64,000 nucleotides of DNA from Gemmatimonas sp. (GCF_021298855.1 NZ_JAJTHI010000032.1:1-64000); one strand, 5' to 3'. Shown: positions 9,136 through 18,466, counted from the first letter of the stretch. Translations and numbers: made by a program. The notes: generated from the sequence alone by a model not told the origin.

Positions 9136-9831
9136 TCAGGCGTCGTTCTTGAGCAACCCCAGCTTGAGCGCGAACTTCACGTAGTCGGTGCGATGCGTGA
9201 GGCCCAGCTTTTCGCCGATGCGCTGCTTGTACGTATCGACCGTCTTGGGCGAGATGGTGAGGTGCTCGCCGATTTCCGGCGCCGTGTACCCCTCGGCGAC
9301 CATGCGCAGCACCACCTGCTCGCGATCGGTGAGCTTCTCGAAGCGCGTCCGCTCCTCGGCGTTGCCGTCGCGCTTGGCCAGCCCGCGCGCGAGCGCCCGC
9401 GCTGCGGTGGGCTGCACGTAGACATCGCCCGCGGCAACGGTGCGCACGGCATCCACGAGTTCGCGATCGGCGACCGACTTGAGCAGATACCCCCCGGCGC
9501 CGGCTTCGAGCAACGCCACGAGGTGCTCGTCTTCGGTGTGCATGGTGAGCACGAGCACACGTCGGGTGACTGGCTCGTCGGGGCTCGGCGTCCGCGCGGC
9601 GTTGGCTTTCTGCAGTTCGCGCGTGGCGGTCAGGCCGTCCATGTCGGGCATGGACAGATCCATGACGATGACGTGCGGATTGAGCCGTTCGGCCAGGACC
9701 AGCGCATCCTTGCCGGTCCCGCCTTCGCCCACGACGATGATGTCCTTGGCCGTGGAGAGCACGGCCTTGAGTCCCGAGCGGACGATCTGGTGGTCGTCGA
9801 CGAGGACCACGCGAATGAGGTCTGGGCGCAT
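9136..9831 (-). CDS. NarL/FixJ-type response regulator
   Basis: Two-component response regulator, 231 aa. The N-terminal receiver domain has the acidic pair in VLVDDHQIVRSGL, the phospho-acceptor Asp in VIVMDLSMPDMDG and the conserved Lys in GYLLKS; the C-terminal LuxR-type helix-turn-helix reads LTDREQVVLRMVAEG...ISPKTVDTYKQRI. It binds DNA when phosphorylated. No histidine kinase gene is nearby, so it is an orphan here. It lies 56 bp downstream of cydB on the same strand and could be co-transcribed, which would fit oxygen or redox control, but this is only inferred. ATG 9831 is preferred over the TTG at 9840 used by the track. Confidence 0.93.
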   Translation of the reverse strand: MRPDLIRVVLVDDHQIVRSGLKAVLSTAKDIIVVGEGGTGKDALVLAERLNPHVIVMDLSMPDMDGLTATRELQKANAARTPSPDEPVTRRVLVLTMHTEDEHLVALLEAGAGGYLLKSVADRELVDAVRTVAAGDVYVQPTAARALARGLAKRDGNAEERTRFEKLTDREQVVLRMVAEGYTAPEIGEHLTISPKTVDTYKQRIGEKLGLTHRTDYVKFALKLGLLKNDA

Positions 9832-9887
9832 GGGCGGCAAGTTACGGCCGCCCCCGGAGTTCCGGGAAGACCCGTCGTGCCGGGGGG

Positions 9888-10949
9888 TCAGGGCTGATCA
9901 GCGCCAAAGACCGTTTCGCCGCTTTTGAAAACGCGGAACAGATACACGAAGCTCGGCAGCAGGATGGCGGTGCCAACGCCCAAGGCCCCGAGGGTGAGCT
10001 GCAGCGTGATGCGAGGCGCGGCGAGCGCGGTGATGGTGCGATCGGGAGGGAGCAACCAGGGGAATTGCGTCCATGCCCAGCCCCAGAGGATGAAGCTTGC
10101 CTGGGCGGCCGCGGCGAGGCGCGCCAGCTGGAATCGACGGGCCGCGAGCGCCCAGAGCGTGGTGGCGGCGGCCAGCGCCGTGGTGCCGAGCATGGCCAGC
10201 GCGGTGCTTCCGCGCGTGAGCCCGGCGAACAGCCGGGGGTCCTCCGCCCGTGCCACCAGCAGCGTCGCGACCGCCGTGATGAGCAGCGCCACCTGTGATT
10301 GTCGCGCACGGCGACAGAAGAGGTCCCGCAGCGGGCCTTCCGGTGCCTCCACGGTGAGATACGCGGCGGCCAGAAAGGCGAACAAGAGCAGGGTCAGCAA
10401 TCCGACGGCCCAGGGGAACGGCGACAGGAACCAGGGGTTCACGAAGCGGTCTACGAAGGTCAGTGTGGCGGCTTCCGATGCCGGACGCATGGGGACCAGC
10501 CCTCCCGCCACGGCGCCGAGACAGACGCCGAGGACAACGGGCGTAAGCAGGCTGGCGATGGAGAAGATGCGCCCCCAGCGGCGCTGGACCGTGTCGCGCT
10601 TGCTGTCGTACGTGCGGAAGGTGAAGGCCGACCCGCGCAGCACGACCCCCACCAGCATGATGGTGATGGGGACGTGGAGTGCAGTTGCCAGATGCGCGAA
10701 GGCTTTGGGAAAGCAGGTGAAGAGCAGCACCACCACGAGGATGAGCCACACATGATTGGCCTCCCAGATGGGGCCGATGGCCTCGGCGATCAGGGCCCGC
10801 TGCTCGTCGCGTCGGTTGCCGCGAGCGAAGAAGTCCCAGACCCCGCCGCCGAAATCCGCTCCGCCCAGCAGCACATAGGCGTTGAGGGAGAGCACCATGA
10901 CCCCGGCCACGATGTGCGGCAGCGTCCAGGTGAGTTCGGCGGGGTGCAT
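9888..10949 (-). CDS. cydB: Cytochrome bd ubiquinol oxidase subunit II
   Basis: Second subunit of the quinol-oxidising, high-affinity terminal oxidase in the inner membrane, 353 aa with about eight or nine hydrophobic helices. The start, MHPAELTWTLPHIVAG, and the motifs GGADFGGGVWD and EAIGPIWEANHVWLILV are diagnostic of CydB. Its ATG overlaps the cydA stop as ATGA, so translation is coupled. The track ORF extending to 11474 is a shadow of cydA beyond this ATG. No cydX-like small subunit was recognised after it; the next gene is a response regulator. Confidence 0.96.
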   Translation of the reverse strand: MHPAELTWTLPHIVAGVMVLSLNAYVLLGGADFGGGVWDFFARGNRRDEQRALIAEAIGPIWEANHVWLILVVVLLFTCFPKAFAHLATALHVPITIMLVGVVLRGSAFTFRTYDSKRDTVQRRWGRIFSIASLLTPVVLGVCLGAVAGGLVPMRPASEAATLTFVDRFVNPWFLSPFPWAVGLLTLLLFAFLAAAYLTVEAPEGPLRDLFCRRARQSQVALLITAVATLLVARAEDPRLFAGLTRGSTALAMLGTTALAAATTLWALAARRFQLARLAAAAQASFILWGWAWTQFPWLLPPDRTITALAAPRITLQLTLGALGVGTAILLPSFVYLFRVFKSGETVFGADQP

Positions 10950-12340
10950 CACGGACGCGGGGTGGGATGCGTGCCCGAAAGCCGCGAGGGCAACGGGAGC
11001 TCGCTCGTGACGCCCAACGGGACGGGGGTGACGCCCGTCTTGAGGATCTGTCGCCAGAGCAGGAACACTACCGCGACCGCCAGCCCGATGTACAGCACGG
11101 TGAAGAGGGCAAAGGTCACCCCGAGTCCCGGCATGGGCGTGACGGCATCGGCGGTGCGCAGGATGCCCTGCACGATCCACGGCTGCCGCCCCACCTCGGT
11201 GACCGTCCACCCGGCTTCCAGCGCAATGAACCCCAAGGGCGCGGCCAGCATGATGGCCAGGAGGAAACGCCGATCGTCGGGCAGCGCCACCCCGCGGCCG
11301 CGGCGCCGCTGCCACCAGCGCCAGGCACCCCACAGCGCGAGCATCGCCATGAGGGTACCGCAGCCCACCATGATCTGAAAGGCGAGGTGCACGATGGCGA
11401 GCGGCGGCCGCTCCTCGGCCGGCACGCTGTCGACCCCGGGCACAACCGCGGCCGGATCGCCGTGCAGCAGCCACGAGAGCGCACCGGGGATCTCGATGGC
11501 CCCGCGGTGCTCGAGGGTTTGGGGATTGGGCCAGCCCCCGATCACGAACGCCGCCGGCCCGGTACGCAGGTGCCCCTCCATGGCGGCGAGCTTCACTGGC
11601 TGGCGCTCGGCGACGCCGCGGGCGCTCCAGTCTCCGCTGAGCGGCTGGACGAGCGCCGTCGGCAAGCCGATCAGGAGCGCGATCTGCAGCGCAGCACGAT
11701 GAAAGGCCCGATGCAACGTGCCACGCCAGAGCGCGAAGGCGTGAATGCCGGCGACCGCAAAGCCCGTGGCAGCAAAGGCGGCGAGCGTCATGTGCACGAT
11801 CTGGGCAGGCGCCGCCGCGTTGAACATGGCGGCGATGGGATCGACGCTGGTGACCTCACCGTTCACCATCTCGAAGCCCGCCGGCGCGTTCATCCAGGCG
11901 TTGGCGCACACCACGAAGGCCCCACTGAGCGCGCCGCTCACGGCCACCACGACGCCGGCGGCGAGGTGCGCCCGCGGGGGAATCCGCTTCCACGCGTACA
12001 GGTAGATGCCGAGGAAGATGGCTTCGGTGAAGAACGCGAACCCCTCGAGGGAGAACGGCATGCCGATCACGGCACCGGCGTGCTCCATGAAGGTGGGCCA
12101 GAGCAGCCCCAACTCGAAACTGAGTACGGTGCCGGAGACCGCGCCCACGGCGAAGAGGATGGCGGTCCCCTTGGCCCAGCGCTTGGCCAATTCGAGCATC
12201 ACGGTGTCGCGCGTGCGAAGCCACCGCCATTCGGCCACGACCATGAGTGCCGGCATGCCGATGCCCACCACGGCAAAGACGATGTGGAAGGCGAGCGACA
12301 TCGCCATTTGCGAACGCGCGAACATCAGATCGGACGGCAT
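10949..12340 (-). CDS. cydA: Cytochrome bd ubiquinol oxidase subunit I
   Basis: Haem-bearing catalytic subunit that oxidises quinol and reduces O2 without proton pumping, 463 aa. Conserved features include His19 (MSLAFHIVF, haem b595 ligand), SLEGFAFFTEAIF with the conserved Glu pair near 99-106, His183 in QIVHMTLAAF (haem b558 ligand) and the GRQPW motif. The region between GRQPW and the quinol site is compact, so this is a short Q-loop type, unlike the longer E. coli enzyme. The start carries a GAGG ribosome-binding site just upstream. First gene of a cydAB operon; a hairpin separates it from the upstream fahA gene. Confidence 0.96.
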   Translation of the reverse strand: MPSDLMFARSQMAMSLAFHIVFAVVGIGMPALMVVAEWRWLRTRDTVMLELAKRWAKGTAILFAVGAVSGTVLSFELGLLWPTFMEHAGAVIGMPFSLEGFAFFTEAIFLGIYLYAWKRIPPRAHLAAGVVVAVSGALSGAFVVCANAWMNAPAGFEMVNGEVTSVDPIAAMFNAAAPAQIVHMTLAAFAATGFAVAGIHAFALWRGTLHRAFHRAALQIALLIGLPTALVQPLSGDWSARGVAERQPVKLAAMEGHLRTGPAAFVIGGWPNPQTLEHRGAIEIPGALSWLLHGDPAAVVPGVDSVPAEERPPLAIVHLAFQIMVGCGTLMAMLALWGAWRWWQRRRGRGVALPDDRRFLLAIMLAAPLGFIALEAGWTVTEVGRQPWIVQGILRTADAVTPMPGLGVTFALFTVLYIGLAVAVVFLLWRQILKTGVTPVPLGVTSELPLPSRLSGTHPTPRP

Positions 12341-12372
12341 GCCTCACTAATGCCCGGTGCCGGGGACGCGTT

Positions 12373-12409
12373 CCGCCCTGCGGGCCGGGCAACGCATCCC
12401 GCAGGGCGG
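12373..12409 (-). terminator. Hairpin between fahA and cydA
   Basis: Perfect 12-bp stem CCGCCCTGCGGG / CCCGCAGGGCGG with a 13-base loop, placed just after the fahA stop and 32 bases before cydA. It probably ends fahA transcription; there is no strong T-run on the minus strand. Confidence 0.65.
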
Positions 12410-12419
12410 CGGTTGGGCC

Positions 12420-13742
12420 TCACGCGCTGGCGGCTCGCACCTCGCCGGTACACTGCCCGAAGCCGATGCGAGGCACCCCCTCACGTTCGGCATACGCGGT
12501 GAGCGTCAGTTCGTCGCCATCTTCGAGGAAGGCGCGCGTCTCCCCATTGGGAAGGGTCAAGGGCTCGGCTCCGCGCCAGGTCAACTCGAGCAGGCACCCG
12601 CGGCTGTCGCGCGTGGGACCGGAAATCGTGCCACTGCCCAGCAGATCCCCCGGTCGCATGTTGCAGCCGCCGCTGGCGTGGTGGGCCAGCATCTGCGCGA
12701 AGCTCCAGTACAGATCGAGCGAGGACCCGCGGGAGAGGCGGTGCGACGGGGCGCCGTCGGCGCGCATGCGCGCCGTGCGCAGCCACGCCTCCACCGTGAT
12801 CGCAAAGCCCCCATGCAGGCGATCCTGCTCGCTGGCGAGATACGGCAACGGCGCGGGATCATTGGCAGCACGCGCGGCCAGCGGGGCGCGAAAGGGCTCG
12901 AGGGCCTCGAGCGTCACCACCCACGCGCCGAGTGTGCTGGCGAAGTTCTTGGCCAGGAAGGGGCCCAACGGCTGGTACTCCCAGGCCTGCAGGTCACGCG
13001 CCGACCAGTCGTTGAGCAGGCACAGTCCCCAGAGATGGTCTTCGGCCTGATGGACGTCGATGGAGCGCCCGAGCGGGTTGCCGGTGCCCACGACGGCACC
13101 GAGCTCCAGTTCGTAATCGAGTGAGCGGGAGGGGCCCACGGTGGGCTCGGCGTCGGCCGGCCCTTTGCGTTGTCCGCGCGGGCGCACCACGGGGGTACCG
13201 GACGACACCAGGCTCGAGGCCCGGCCGTGATAGCCGATGGGGATCCACTTGTAGTTGGGCAGCAGCGGCTGATCGGGGCGGAACATGCTCCCCACGTTGG
13301 TCGCATGATGCACCGAGGCGTAGAAGTCGGTGTAGTCACCGACCTGCACCGGCAGCAGGAGCTCGGCCTCCCGCTGCGGCACGAGCGCATGCCGCGCGGT
13401 GAGCTGACGATGCCCCGCGGTGTTCACGTCCAGCAGGTCGAGCAGCGCCCGGCGCAGAGCGCGGCGGGCTGCCGTGCCCATGGCCAGGAGGGCGTTGAGC
13501 GCCGGCGACGCGCAGGCGCGCATCGCTTCCCGGGCCAGCGGCTCGGCCTCATCGCAGCATCCGGCGGCCAGACACGCCGACACGTCGAGGATCTCGTCGC
13601 CAATGGCGACGCCCACGCGCGGGAGTTCCGTGGTGCCGGCACGGCGAAAGACGCCGAAGGGGAGATTCTGCAGCGGAAAGTCGGCGTGACCGTTGGCCGA
13701 CGCCACCCAACTGGCGGCACTATCGTGGTGCTCTGCGTTCAT
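12420..13742 (-). CDS. fahA: Fumarylacetoacetase
   Basis: Last enzyme of tyrosine/homogentisate degradation: hydrolyses fumarylacetoacetate to fumarate and acetoacetate. 440 aa, as in eukaryotic and bacterial FAH. The N-terminal SH3-like domain begins FPLQNLPFGVFRR; the catalytic core has DFYASVHHATNVG (catalytic His region), LPIGYHGRASS-like sequence IPIGYHGRASSLV, SLDYELELG with metal-binding acidic residues, and WSARDLQAWEYQPLGPF. The start ATG 13742 has an AGGA ribosome-binding site; the 29 residues before it in the track are not supported. No hmgA or hppD lies in the window, so the rest of the pathway is elsewhere. Confidence 0.95.
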   Translation of the reverse strand: MNAEHHDSAASWVASANGHADFPLQNLPFGVFRRAGTTELPRVGVAIGDEILDVSACLAAGCCDEAEPLAREAMRACASPALNALLAMGTAARRALRRALLDLLDVNTAGHRQLTARHALVPQREAELLLPVQVGDYTDFYASVHHATNVGSMFRPDQPLLPNYKWIPIGYHGRASSLVSSGTPVVRPRGQRKGPADAEPTVGPSRSLDYELELGAVVGTGNPLGRSIDVHQAEDHLWGLCLLNDWSARDLQAWEYQPLGPFLAKNFASTLGAWVVTLEALEPFRAPLAARAANDPAPLPYLASEQDRLHGGFAITVEAWLRTARMRADGAPSHRLSRGSSLDLYWSFAQMLAHHASGGCNMRPGDLLGSGTISGPTRDSRGCLLELTWRGAEPLTLPNGETRAFLEDGDELTLTAYAEREGVPRIGFGQCTGEVRAASA

Positions 13743-13882
13743 GCTGATCCTGGAGGCGGGGTGTCGCGGCGCGACGAACGGCGTGGCGCAGGGCGTCGCG
13801 TGACGAGGGCCACCGCCGTGCCCGTGCATGCGCCCGGCAGCACGCCGGAGGGGGGAGAGTGTGTGCGGTGGTGAACGTCACG

Positions 13883-14824
13883 TCACACCCACCCGAGGGT
13901 GCGACTCTCGTCCACCGGCTCGGTGAAGGAACAGGAGCCGATGCTGGCGATCATGCGCTCGCGCACCTGTTGCAGGGTGGCGCGCGTCATGGTCAGCGTG
14001 TCGTCGGGGCCATGCCAGGTGAGATGCGTGTCGTTGACCTGCAGCGCGGCCGGGTCGCTCTCTTCGAGCACTTGCTGCGCCACGACATCGCGAGCCCCGT
14101 CCGCCATGACGGCGGCGGCCAGGAGGACGTTGAGAAAGCCGAACATGCGGCAGGTGGGCGCATCGGGTTCGTACGTCAGCCGATACGCGCCGCGCACCGG
14201 ATGATGCAATCCGGCCGTGGCCTTGGCGACCACGTTGCAGGTGAGGAGCGCCCGGAGAAACGTCACGATGCCGGCCGACGTGGGAAACGCCTCCGGTGTC
14301 ACGCCACCCGCTCGCATCTTGGCACGGCGACCGGTGCGCGCGATGGTTTCCACATACTGTCCGCACTGCTCGTCGAGCGGGACTTCCATCCACGTGGTGA
14401 GCGTGGTCGGCAGCTGGTGATGCAGCGCGACGATCTCTTCCACGCTGGACACCCGCACCTCGTAGCTGTCGGCCGTCGCCCCGCACTCGTCGAAGCAGAC
14501 GCGATGCCGTTCGTTGAAGGCCCGAATGGCCTCGAGATCCGCCTCCACGTGACCGCTGCCGGTGACCGTGAGGCGCCACGGTATGGCGCCCGCGTCGCGC
14601 GGCAGCAGGGGATCGGCGGCCGCGGAGAACTCGGGCAACCGCGCGGCGGGGCAGACGAAGCGCCCCAGCATCCAGCCGGTGCCGCCGGCGCGATAATGCG
14701 CGAAGTTGCGCACGGCCTTCGTCATCCCGAGCCCTGCGGGAGGAAAGAGGCCGGCGTAGTCCACGATGCCCTCGAGCAGCAGGCGGGCAGGGCGTTCGGT
14801 GAGCGGCAGGAGGCGAACAGGCAT
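13883..14824 (-). CDS. Conserved protein of unknown function at the end of the nad operon
   Basis: 313 aa, soluble, with no signal peptide or membrane segment. I do not recognise its family function. The N-terminus contains VDYAGLFPPAGLGM and a YRAGGTGWMLGRFVCPAARL stretch that looks conserved; later it has alternating strand/helix segments (VRVSSVEEIVALHHQLP, TWMEVPLD, KMRAGG, GFLNVLLAAAV) suggesting an alpha/beta, possibly barrel, fold. It starts 29 bp after nadC on the same strand with no terminator between, so it is probably co-transcribed with nadB-nadA-nadC. The longer track ORF (to 15895) is a nadC shadow upstream of ATG 14824. A link to NAD or quinolinate metabolism is only positional. 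Confidence 0.7.
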   Translation of the reverse strand: MPVRLLPLTERPARLLLEGIVDYAGLFPPAGLGMTKAVRNFAHYRAGGTGWMLGRFVCPAARLPEFSAAADPLLPRDAGAIPWRLTVTGSGHVEADLEAIRAFNERHRVCFDECGATADSYEVRVSSVEEIVALHHQLPTTLTTWMEVPLDEQCGQYVETIARTGRRAKMRAGGVTPEAFPTSAGIVTFLRALLTCNVVAKATAGLHHPVRGAYRLTYEPDAPTCRMFGFLNVLLAAAVMADGARDVVAQQVLEESDPAALQVNDTHLTWHGPDDTLTMTRATLQQVRERMIASIGSCSFTEPVDESRTLGWV

Positions 14825-14853
14825 AGGAGAAGGGACAACAGGGATGCGCGTGG

Positions 14854-15813
14854 TCAGAGCCCGTCGAAATCGAGGCCGAGGTCGAGTGCCGGTGCCGAAT
14901 GCGTGAGCGCGCCCACGGAGATGCGCTGCACCCCCGTTTCGGCGATGGCGCGTACGGTATCCAGCGTCACCCCGCCGGAGGCTTCGGTGATGACGCGTCC
15001 CTCGCAGATGCCGACCGCCTGGCGCAACGCGTCGAGCGTCATGTTGTCGAGCAGCACCCCGTCGGCACCGGCGGCAACGGCTGCCTCGACCTGCACCAGG
15101 GTGTCGCATTCGACCTGCACGGGCGTGCCCGGCATCGCGAGCTGCCGCGCGCGCAGCACCGCCAGGGCGATATCGCCCCCGATGGCGGCCAGATGGTTGT
15201 CCTTGATCAGCACGCCGCTGCGCAGATCGAAACGGTGGTTGGTACCACCGCCCGCGCGGACGGCGTACTTCTCGAGCGTGCGCCATCCCGGCGTCGTCTT
15301 GCGGGTGTCGAGGATCCGTGCTCCCGTGCCCTGCACCGCGTCGACGAAGCGACGCGTCACCGTGGCAATCCCCGACAGGCGCTGCAGGTAGTTGAGGGCC
15401 GTGCGCTCGGCCGAGAGCATGCCGCGCGCGTGGCCGGTGAGCGCCAGCACCGTGCCGCCCGCACCGATGCGCGTGCCATCTTCGGCCTCGACGCGGATGG
15501 TGACGCCGGCGTCGAGCTGCCGGAACGCCTCGATGGCGAGCGGCACACCGGCCACGACGCCGCCCCGGCGAGCCACGATGGCACTGCGCACGTGCCGGGT
15601 GCTCACCACCGTGGCGAGCGTGGACACGTCGTTGAACGCTTCGTCTTCCAGCAGCGCCTGGCGTACCCGCGCCGCCGTGTCGGTGGCGTCGAGCGGAAAC
15701 GCCAACGGCGACGCAGGGACCCCGGGCGTGTCGAGCGGGGTGATCGTGCGCGGGGCAATCGGCGCCTGCGACGCCGGCGGTGTGGGACGCAGTGGTGGGT
15801 GAAAGGCGCTCAT
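14854..15813 (-). CDS. nadC: Nicotinate-nucleotide pyrophosphorylase (carboxylating)
   Basis: Quinolinate phosphoribosyltransferase: converts quinolinate and PRPP to nicotinate mononucleotide, CO2 and PPi. 319 aa with a roughly 40-residue Pro-rich N-terminal tail before the family start. Motifs: AERTALNYLQRLSGIAT, ILDTRKTTPGWRTLEKYAV (substrate-binding Arg/Lys), GGGTNHRFDL, IKDNHL, VECDTL and GVLLDNM, and ASGGV near the end. The ATG overlaps the nadA stop (ATGA), so it is translationally coupled to nadA. Confidence 0.96.
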   Translation of the reverse strand: MSAFHPPLRPTPPASQAPIAPRTITPLDTPGVPASPLAFPLDATDTAARVRQALLEDEAFNDVSTLATVVSTRHVRSAIVARRGGVVAGVPLAIEAFRQLDAGVTIRVEAEDGTRIGAGGTVLALTGHARGMLSAERTALNYLQRLSGIATVTRRFVDAVQGTGARILDTRKTTPGWRTLEKYAVRAGGGTNHRFDLRSGVLIKDNHLAAIGGDIALAVLRARQLAMPGTPVQVECDTLVQVEAAVAAGADGVLLDNMTLDALRQAVGICEGRVITEASGGVTLDTVRAIAETGVQRISVGALTHSAPALDLGLDFDGL

Positions 15814-16820
15814 TCGCCCGGATCCTCCGGTCCGAAGGGGCTGACGGCCGCCGTGCCACCGATACGGACCATGCGCTCGATGGCGGTCCGGGCACGCGCC
15901 GCGACGTCGTCGGGCACCGTGATGCGATGCTGCAGGTCGCGCAGCGCGTCGCGTACCTTCGGCAGCGTGGTGACCTTCATGTACGAGCACTGCGCACGAT
16001 CATTGGCGGCGATGAAGTGCTTGCGCGGGTTTTCGCGCCGCAACCGGTGCAGGATGCCGATTTCCGTGGCCACGATGAACGTATCCTGCGCGGTTTGCGC
16101 GGGGCGCCGGATCATCCCTTCCGTGGAGAGGATGTGCACGTTGTGCGGGTCCACGGCGCCGGCGCTGATCGCCTCCACGACGGGGGTGGCACAGCCGCAT
16201 TCGGGATGAATGAGGAACTCCGCTCCCGGGTGCTGCGCGCGCGTGCGGGCAATGTGCTCCGGGTCGATCCCCGCGTGCACATGACACTCGCCCATCCACA
16301 CGTGGATGTTGTCGCGCCCCGTTTCGCGACGCACGTGCGCGCCCAGGAACATGTCGGGAAGAAAGAGAATCTCGCGATCGGCGGGGATGGCATTGATCAC
16401 CTCGACCGCGTTGCCGGACGTGCAGCAGTAGTCGCTCTCGGCCTTCACTTCGGCGGTGGTGTTCACATACGCGACGACGACGGCGCCGGGGTGTTCGGCC
16501 TTCCAGACGCGCAGCTGTTCGGCGTCGATCGTGGCGGCCAGCGAGCACCCGGCCGCCAGATCGGGGAGCAGGACGGTCTTCCGGGGCGACAGGATCGCCG
16601 CCGTCTCGGCCATGAAGTGCACGCCGCAGAAGACGATCACGTCGGCATCGGTACGCGCGGCTTCACGCGAGAGCCCCAGGGAGTCGCCCACATAGTCGGC
16701 CACGTCCTGGACTTCCGGGCGCTCGTAGTTGTGCGCGAGGATCACCGCGTTCCTCGCCTTGGCGAGATCGCGGATTTCGGCGGCGAGAGCGGGATCGTAG
16801 TGCGCTTCGAGGATGGTCAT
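15810..16820 (-). CDS. nadA: Quinolinate synthase A
   Basis: 4Fe-4S enzyme that condenses iminoaspartate with dihydroxyacetone phosphate to quinolinate. 336 aa, the usual length. The three cluster cysteines expected for the family are C92 (DLAAGCSLA), C179 (WMGECHVHAG) and C278 (RAQCSYMK). Other motifs: ILAHNYERPEVQDVAD, FCGVHFMAETA, YVNTTAEVKAESDYCCTSGNA, and HPECGCATPVVE. The start at 16820 is 29 bp after the nadB stop. The extra N-terminal sequence in the track (to 17153) is antisense-style shadow of nadB. Confidence 0.97.
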   Translation of the reverse strand: MTILEAHYDPALAAEIRDLAKARNAVILAHNYERPEVQDVADYVGDSLGLSREAARTDADVIVFCGVHFMAETAAILSPRKTVLLPDLAAGCSLAATIDAEQLRVWKAEHPGAVVVAYVNTTAEVKAESDYCCTSGNAVEVINAIPADREILFLPDMFLGAHVRRETGRDNIHVWMGECHVHAGIDPEHIARTRAQHPGAEFLIHPECGCATPVVEAISAGAVDPHNVHILSTEGMIRRPAQTAQDTFIVATEIGILHRLRRENPRKHFIAANDRAQCSYMKVTTLPKVRDALRDLQHRITVPDDVAARARTAIERMVRIGGTAAVSPFGPEDPGE

Positions 16821-16849
16821 GCTGCGGCCGGCCGCCTGTTGGGTTGTCG

Positions 16850-18373
16850 TTACCAGGTGATGTGTCGCCCCTGCCACTTCCGGCGGGTGCGTGGAAAATC
16901 GCTCCGGAAGTGCCCTCCCCGCGACTCCTTGCGCAGCAGCGCGGCTTCCGTGACGAGAAGCGCCGTGGTGTGAAGATTGCGCTCCTCGGTGGCCCCGGGA
17001 GGCAGACGGTCGCCGACCCGCTGCAGTGCGGCGAGACAGCGCCGCAACCCGGCCGCCGTGCGGGAGATGCTGGCGTGGTCCCACATGAGCTGCCGGATCT
17101 CGTCGGCGGCCACCTGAGCCGCTCCGCGGTCGGCGAGCGGCGGCACATCCCACGGGTCCGGCGCAGGGACCGGGAGATCTTCGGGAGTCTGGTTGAGGTC
17201 GCGGGCCACCCGTTCAGCGAACACCAGCCCTTCGAGGAGCGAGTTGGAGGCCAACCGGTTGGCCCCGTGCACGCCGGTGCGCGCCACCTCGCCCACCGCG
17301 TAGAGACGAGGCAGGCTGGAGCGGCCGGCCAGATCGGTGACGACCCCCCCCATCATGTAGTGGGCCGCCGGGGTCACCGGAATGGGTTCGCTGCTGGGGT
17401 CGATACCGCGAGCCCGGCACAGGGCAAAAATGCCCGGGAAACGGGCGGCGAAGCCCGCACCGAGCTTCGTGGCGTCGAGAAAGACGCGACCGTGGGCCTG
17501 CTGCTCCCGGAAGATTTCCCGGGCCACGACGTCACGCGGTGCCAACTCGGCCAGCCGGTGCCGCGCGGGCATGAACCGCTGGCCGCGGGCGTTGAGCAGA
17601 ATGGCCCCTTCGCCGCGGACCGCCTCCGACACCAGCGCGAGCGGGTTCTCGGGGGTATCGAGCGCCGTGGGGTGGAACTGCACGAACTCCATATCGGCCA
17701 GGCGCGCACCGGCCCGGTGCGCCATGGCGAACCCATCCCCTGTCGCCACCTGCGGGTTGGTGGTGTAGCGGAAGATCTGCCCGCAGCCGCCCGTGGCGAG
17801 GACCGTGGCATCGGCCACGATCTCGACCGCGCGGCCGGACAGCGAGGCACGAACGCCGGCCACCTGCACGCCGTCGCCCTCGTCCACGAGCAGCAGATCG
17901 AGCACCCGGGCGGTCTCCCGCACGTCGATGGCGGCAGACTCCCGCACCTTGGCCACGAGCGCCCGGGCCACCTCGGCGCCGGTCTGGTCGCCGCGGGCGT
18001 GCACGATGCGGTGACGGGAGTGGGCGGCTTCCCGGCCCAGCTTGAAGTCGCCGTCGGGATCGAGGTCGAAGCGGGCACCGGCCGCCTGCAGCTCACGCAC
18101 GCGCGCGGGCCCCTCCGCCACGAGCACCTGGACGGCCTCCCGGTCGCACAGTGCGGCCCCGGCGGCCAACGTATCCTCCCGGTGCAAGTCGGGACTGTCG
18201 CCGGCGCCGAGCGCAGCGGCGATGCCTCCTTGTGCGTAGGCAGTCGCCGAGTCGAAGAGGGTGCGCTTGGTGAGCACCGTCACCGATCCGTGGGCGGAGG
18301 CCCGCCAGGCCGTGTGCAATCCCGCCACTCCGCTGCCAATCACCAGGAACCGGGTGCGGATCCGTTCGGTCAT
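16850..18373 (-). CDS. nadB: L-aspartate oxidase
   Basis: FAD enzyme that oxidises L-aspartate to iminoaspartate for NadA; first gene of the NAD operon. 507 aa. N-terminal dinucleotide-binding motif FLVIGSGVAGLHTA, then FAD-contact stretches TKRTLFDSATAYAQGGIAAAL, VLATGGCGQIF, the active-site FHPTAL, AHYMMGGV, and TGVHGANRLASNSLLEGLVF; succinate dehydrogenase-like helical C-terminus. ATG 18373 is preferred; the 11 residues before it in the track are unlikely. It diverges from a secreted repeat protein across a 93-bp spacer that must hold both promoters. Confidence 0.96.
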   Translation of the reverse strand: MTERIRTRFLVIGSGVAGLHTAWRASAHGSVTVLTKRTLFDSATAYAQGGIAAALGAGDSPDLHREDTLAAGAALCDREAVQVLVAEGPARVRELQAAGARFDLDPDGDFKLGREAAHSRHRIVHARGDQTGAEVARALVAKVRESAAIDVRETARVLDLLLVDEGDGVQVAGVRASLSGRAVEIVADATVLATGGCGQIFRYTTNPQVATGDGFAMAHRAGARLADMEFVQFHPTALDTPENPLALVSEAVRGEGAILLNARGQRFMPARHRLAELAPRDVVAREIFREQQAHGRVFLDATKLGAGFAARFPGIFALCRARGIDPSSEPIPVTPAAHYMMGGVVTDLAGRSSLPRLYAVGEVARTGVHGANRLASNSLLEGLVFAERVARDLNQTPEDLPVPAPDPWDVPPLADRGAAQVAADEIRQLMWDHASISRTAAGLRRCLAALQRVGDRLPPGATEERNLHTTALLVTEAALLRKESRGGHFRSDFPRTRRKWQGRHITW

Positions 18374-18466
18374 AGTAGTTTCAATCAAAGGACATCTGGT
18401 CCCCAACTGAACCCCTGGCCGGGACCCCGGCCGGACTCCCCTGCTCTCTCGCTTTCAGGAGACGTC

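Noticed and set aside
10967-12502. 511-aa plus-strand ORF
   Set aside because: Antisense to cydA, which has complete haem-ligand motifs.
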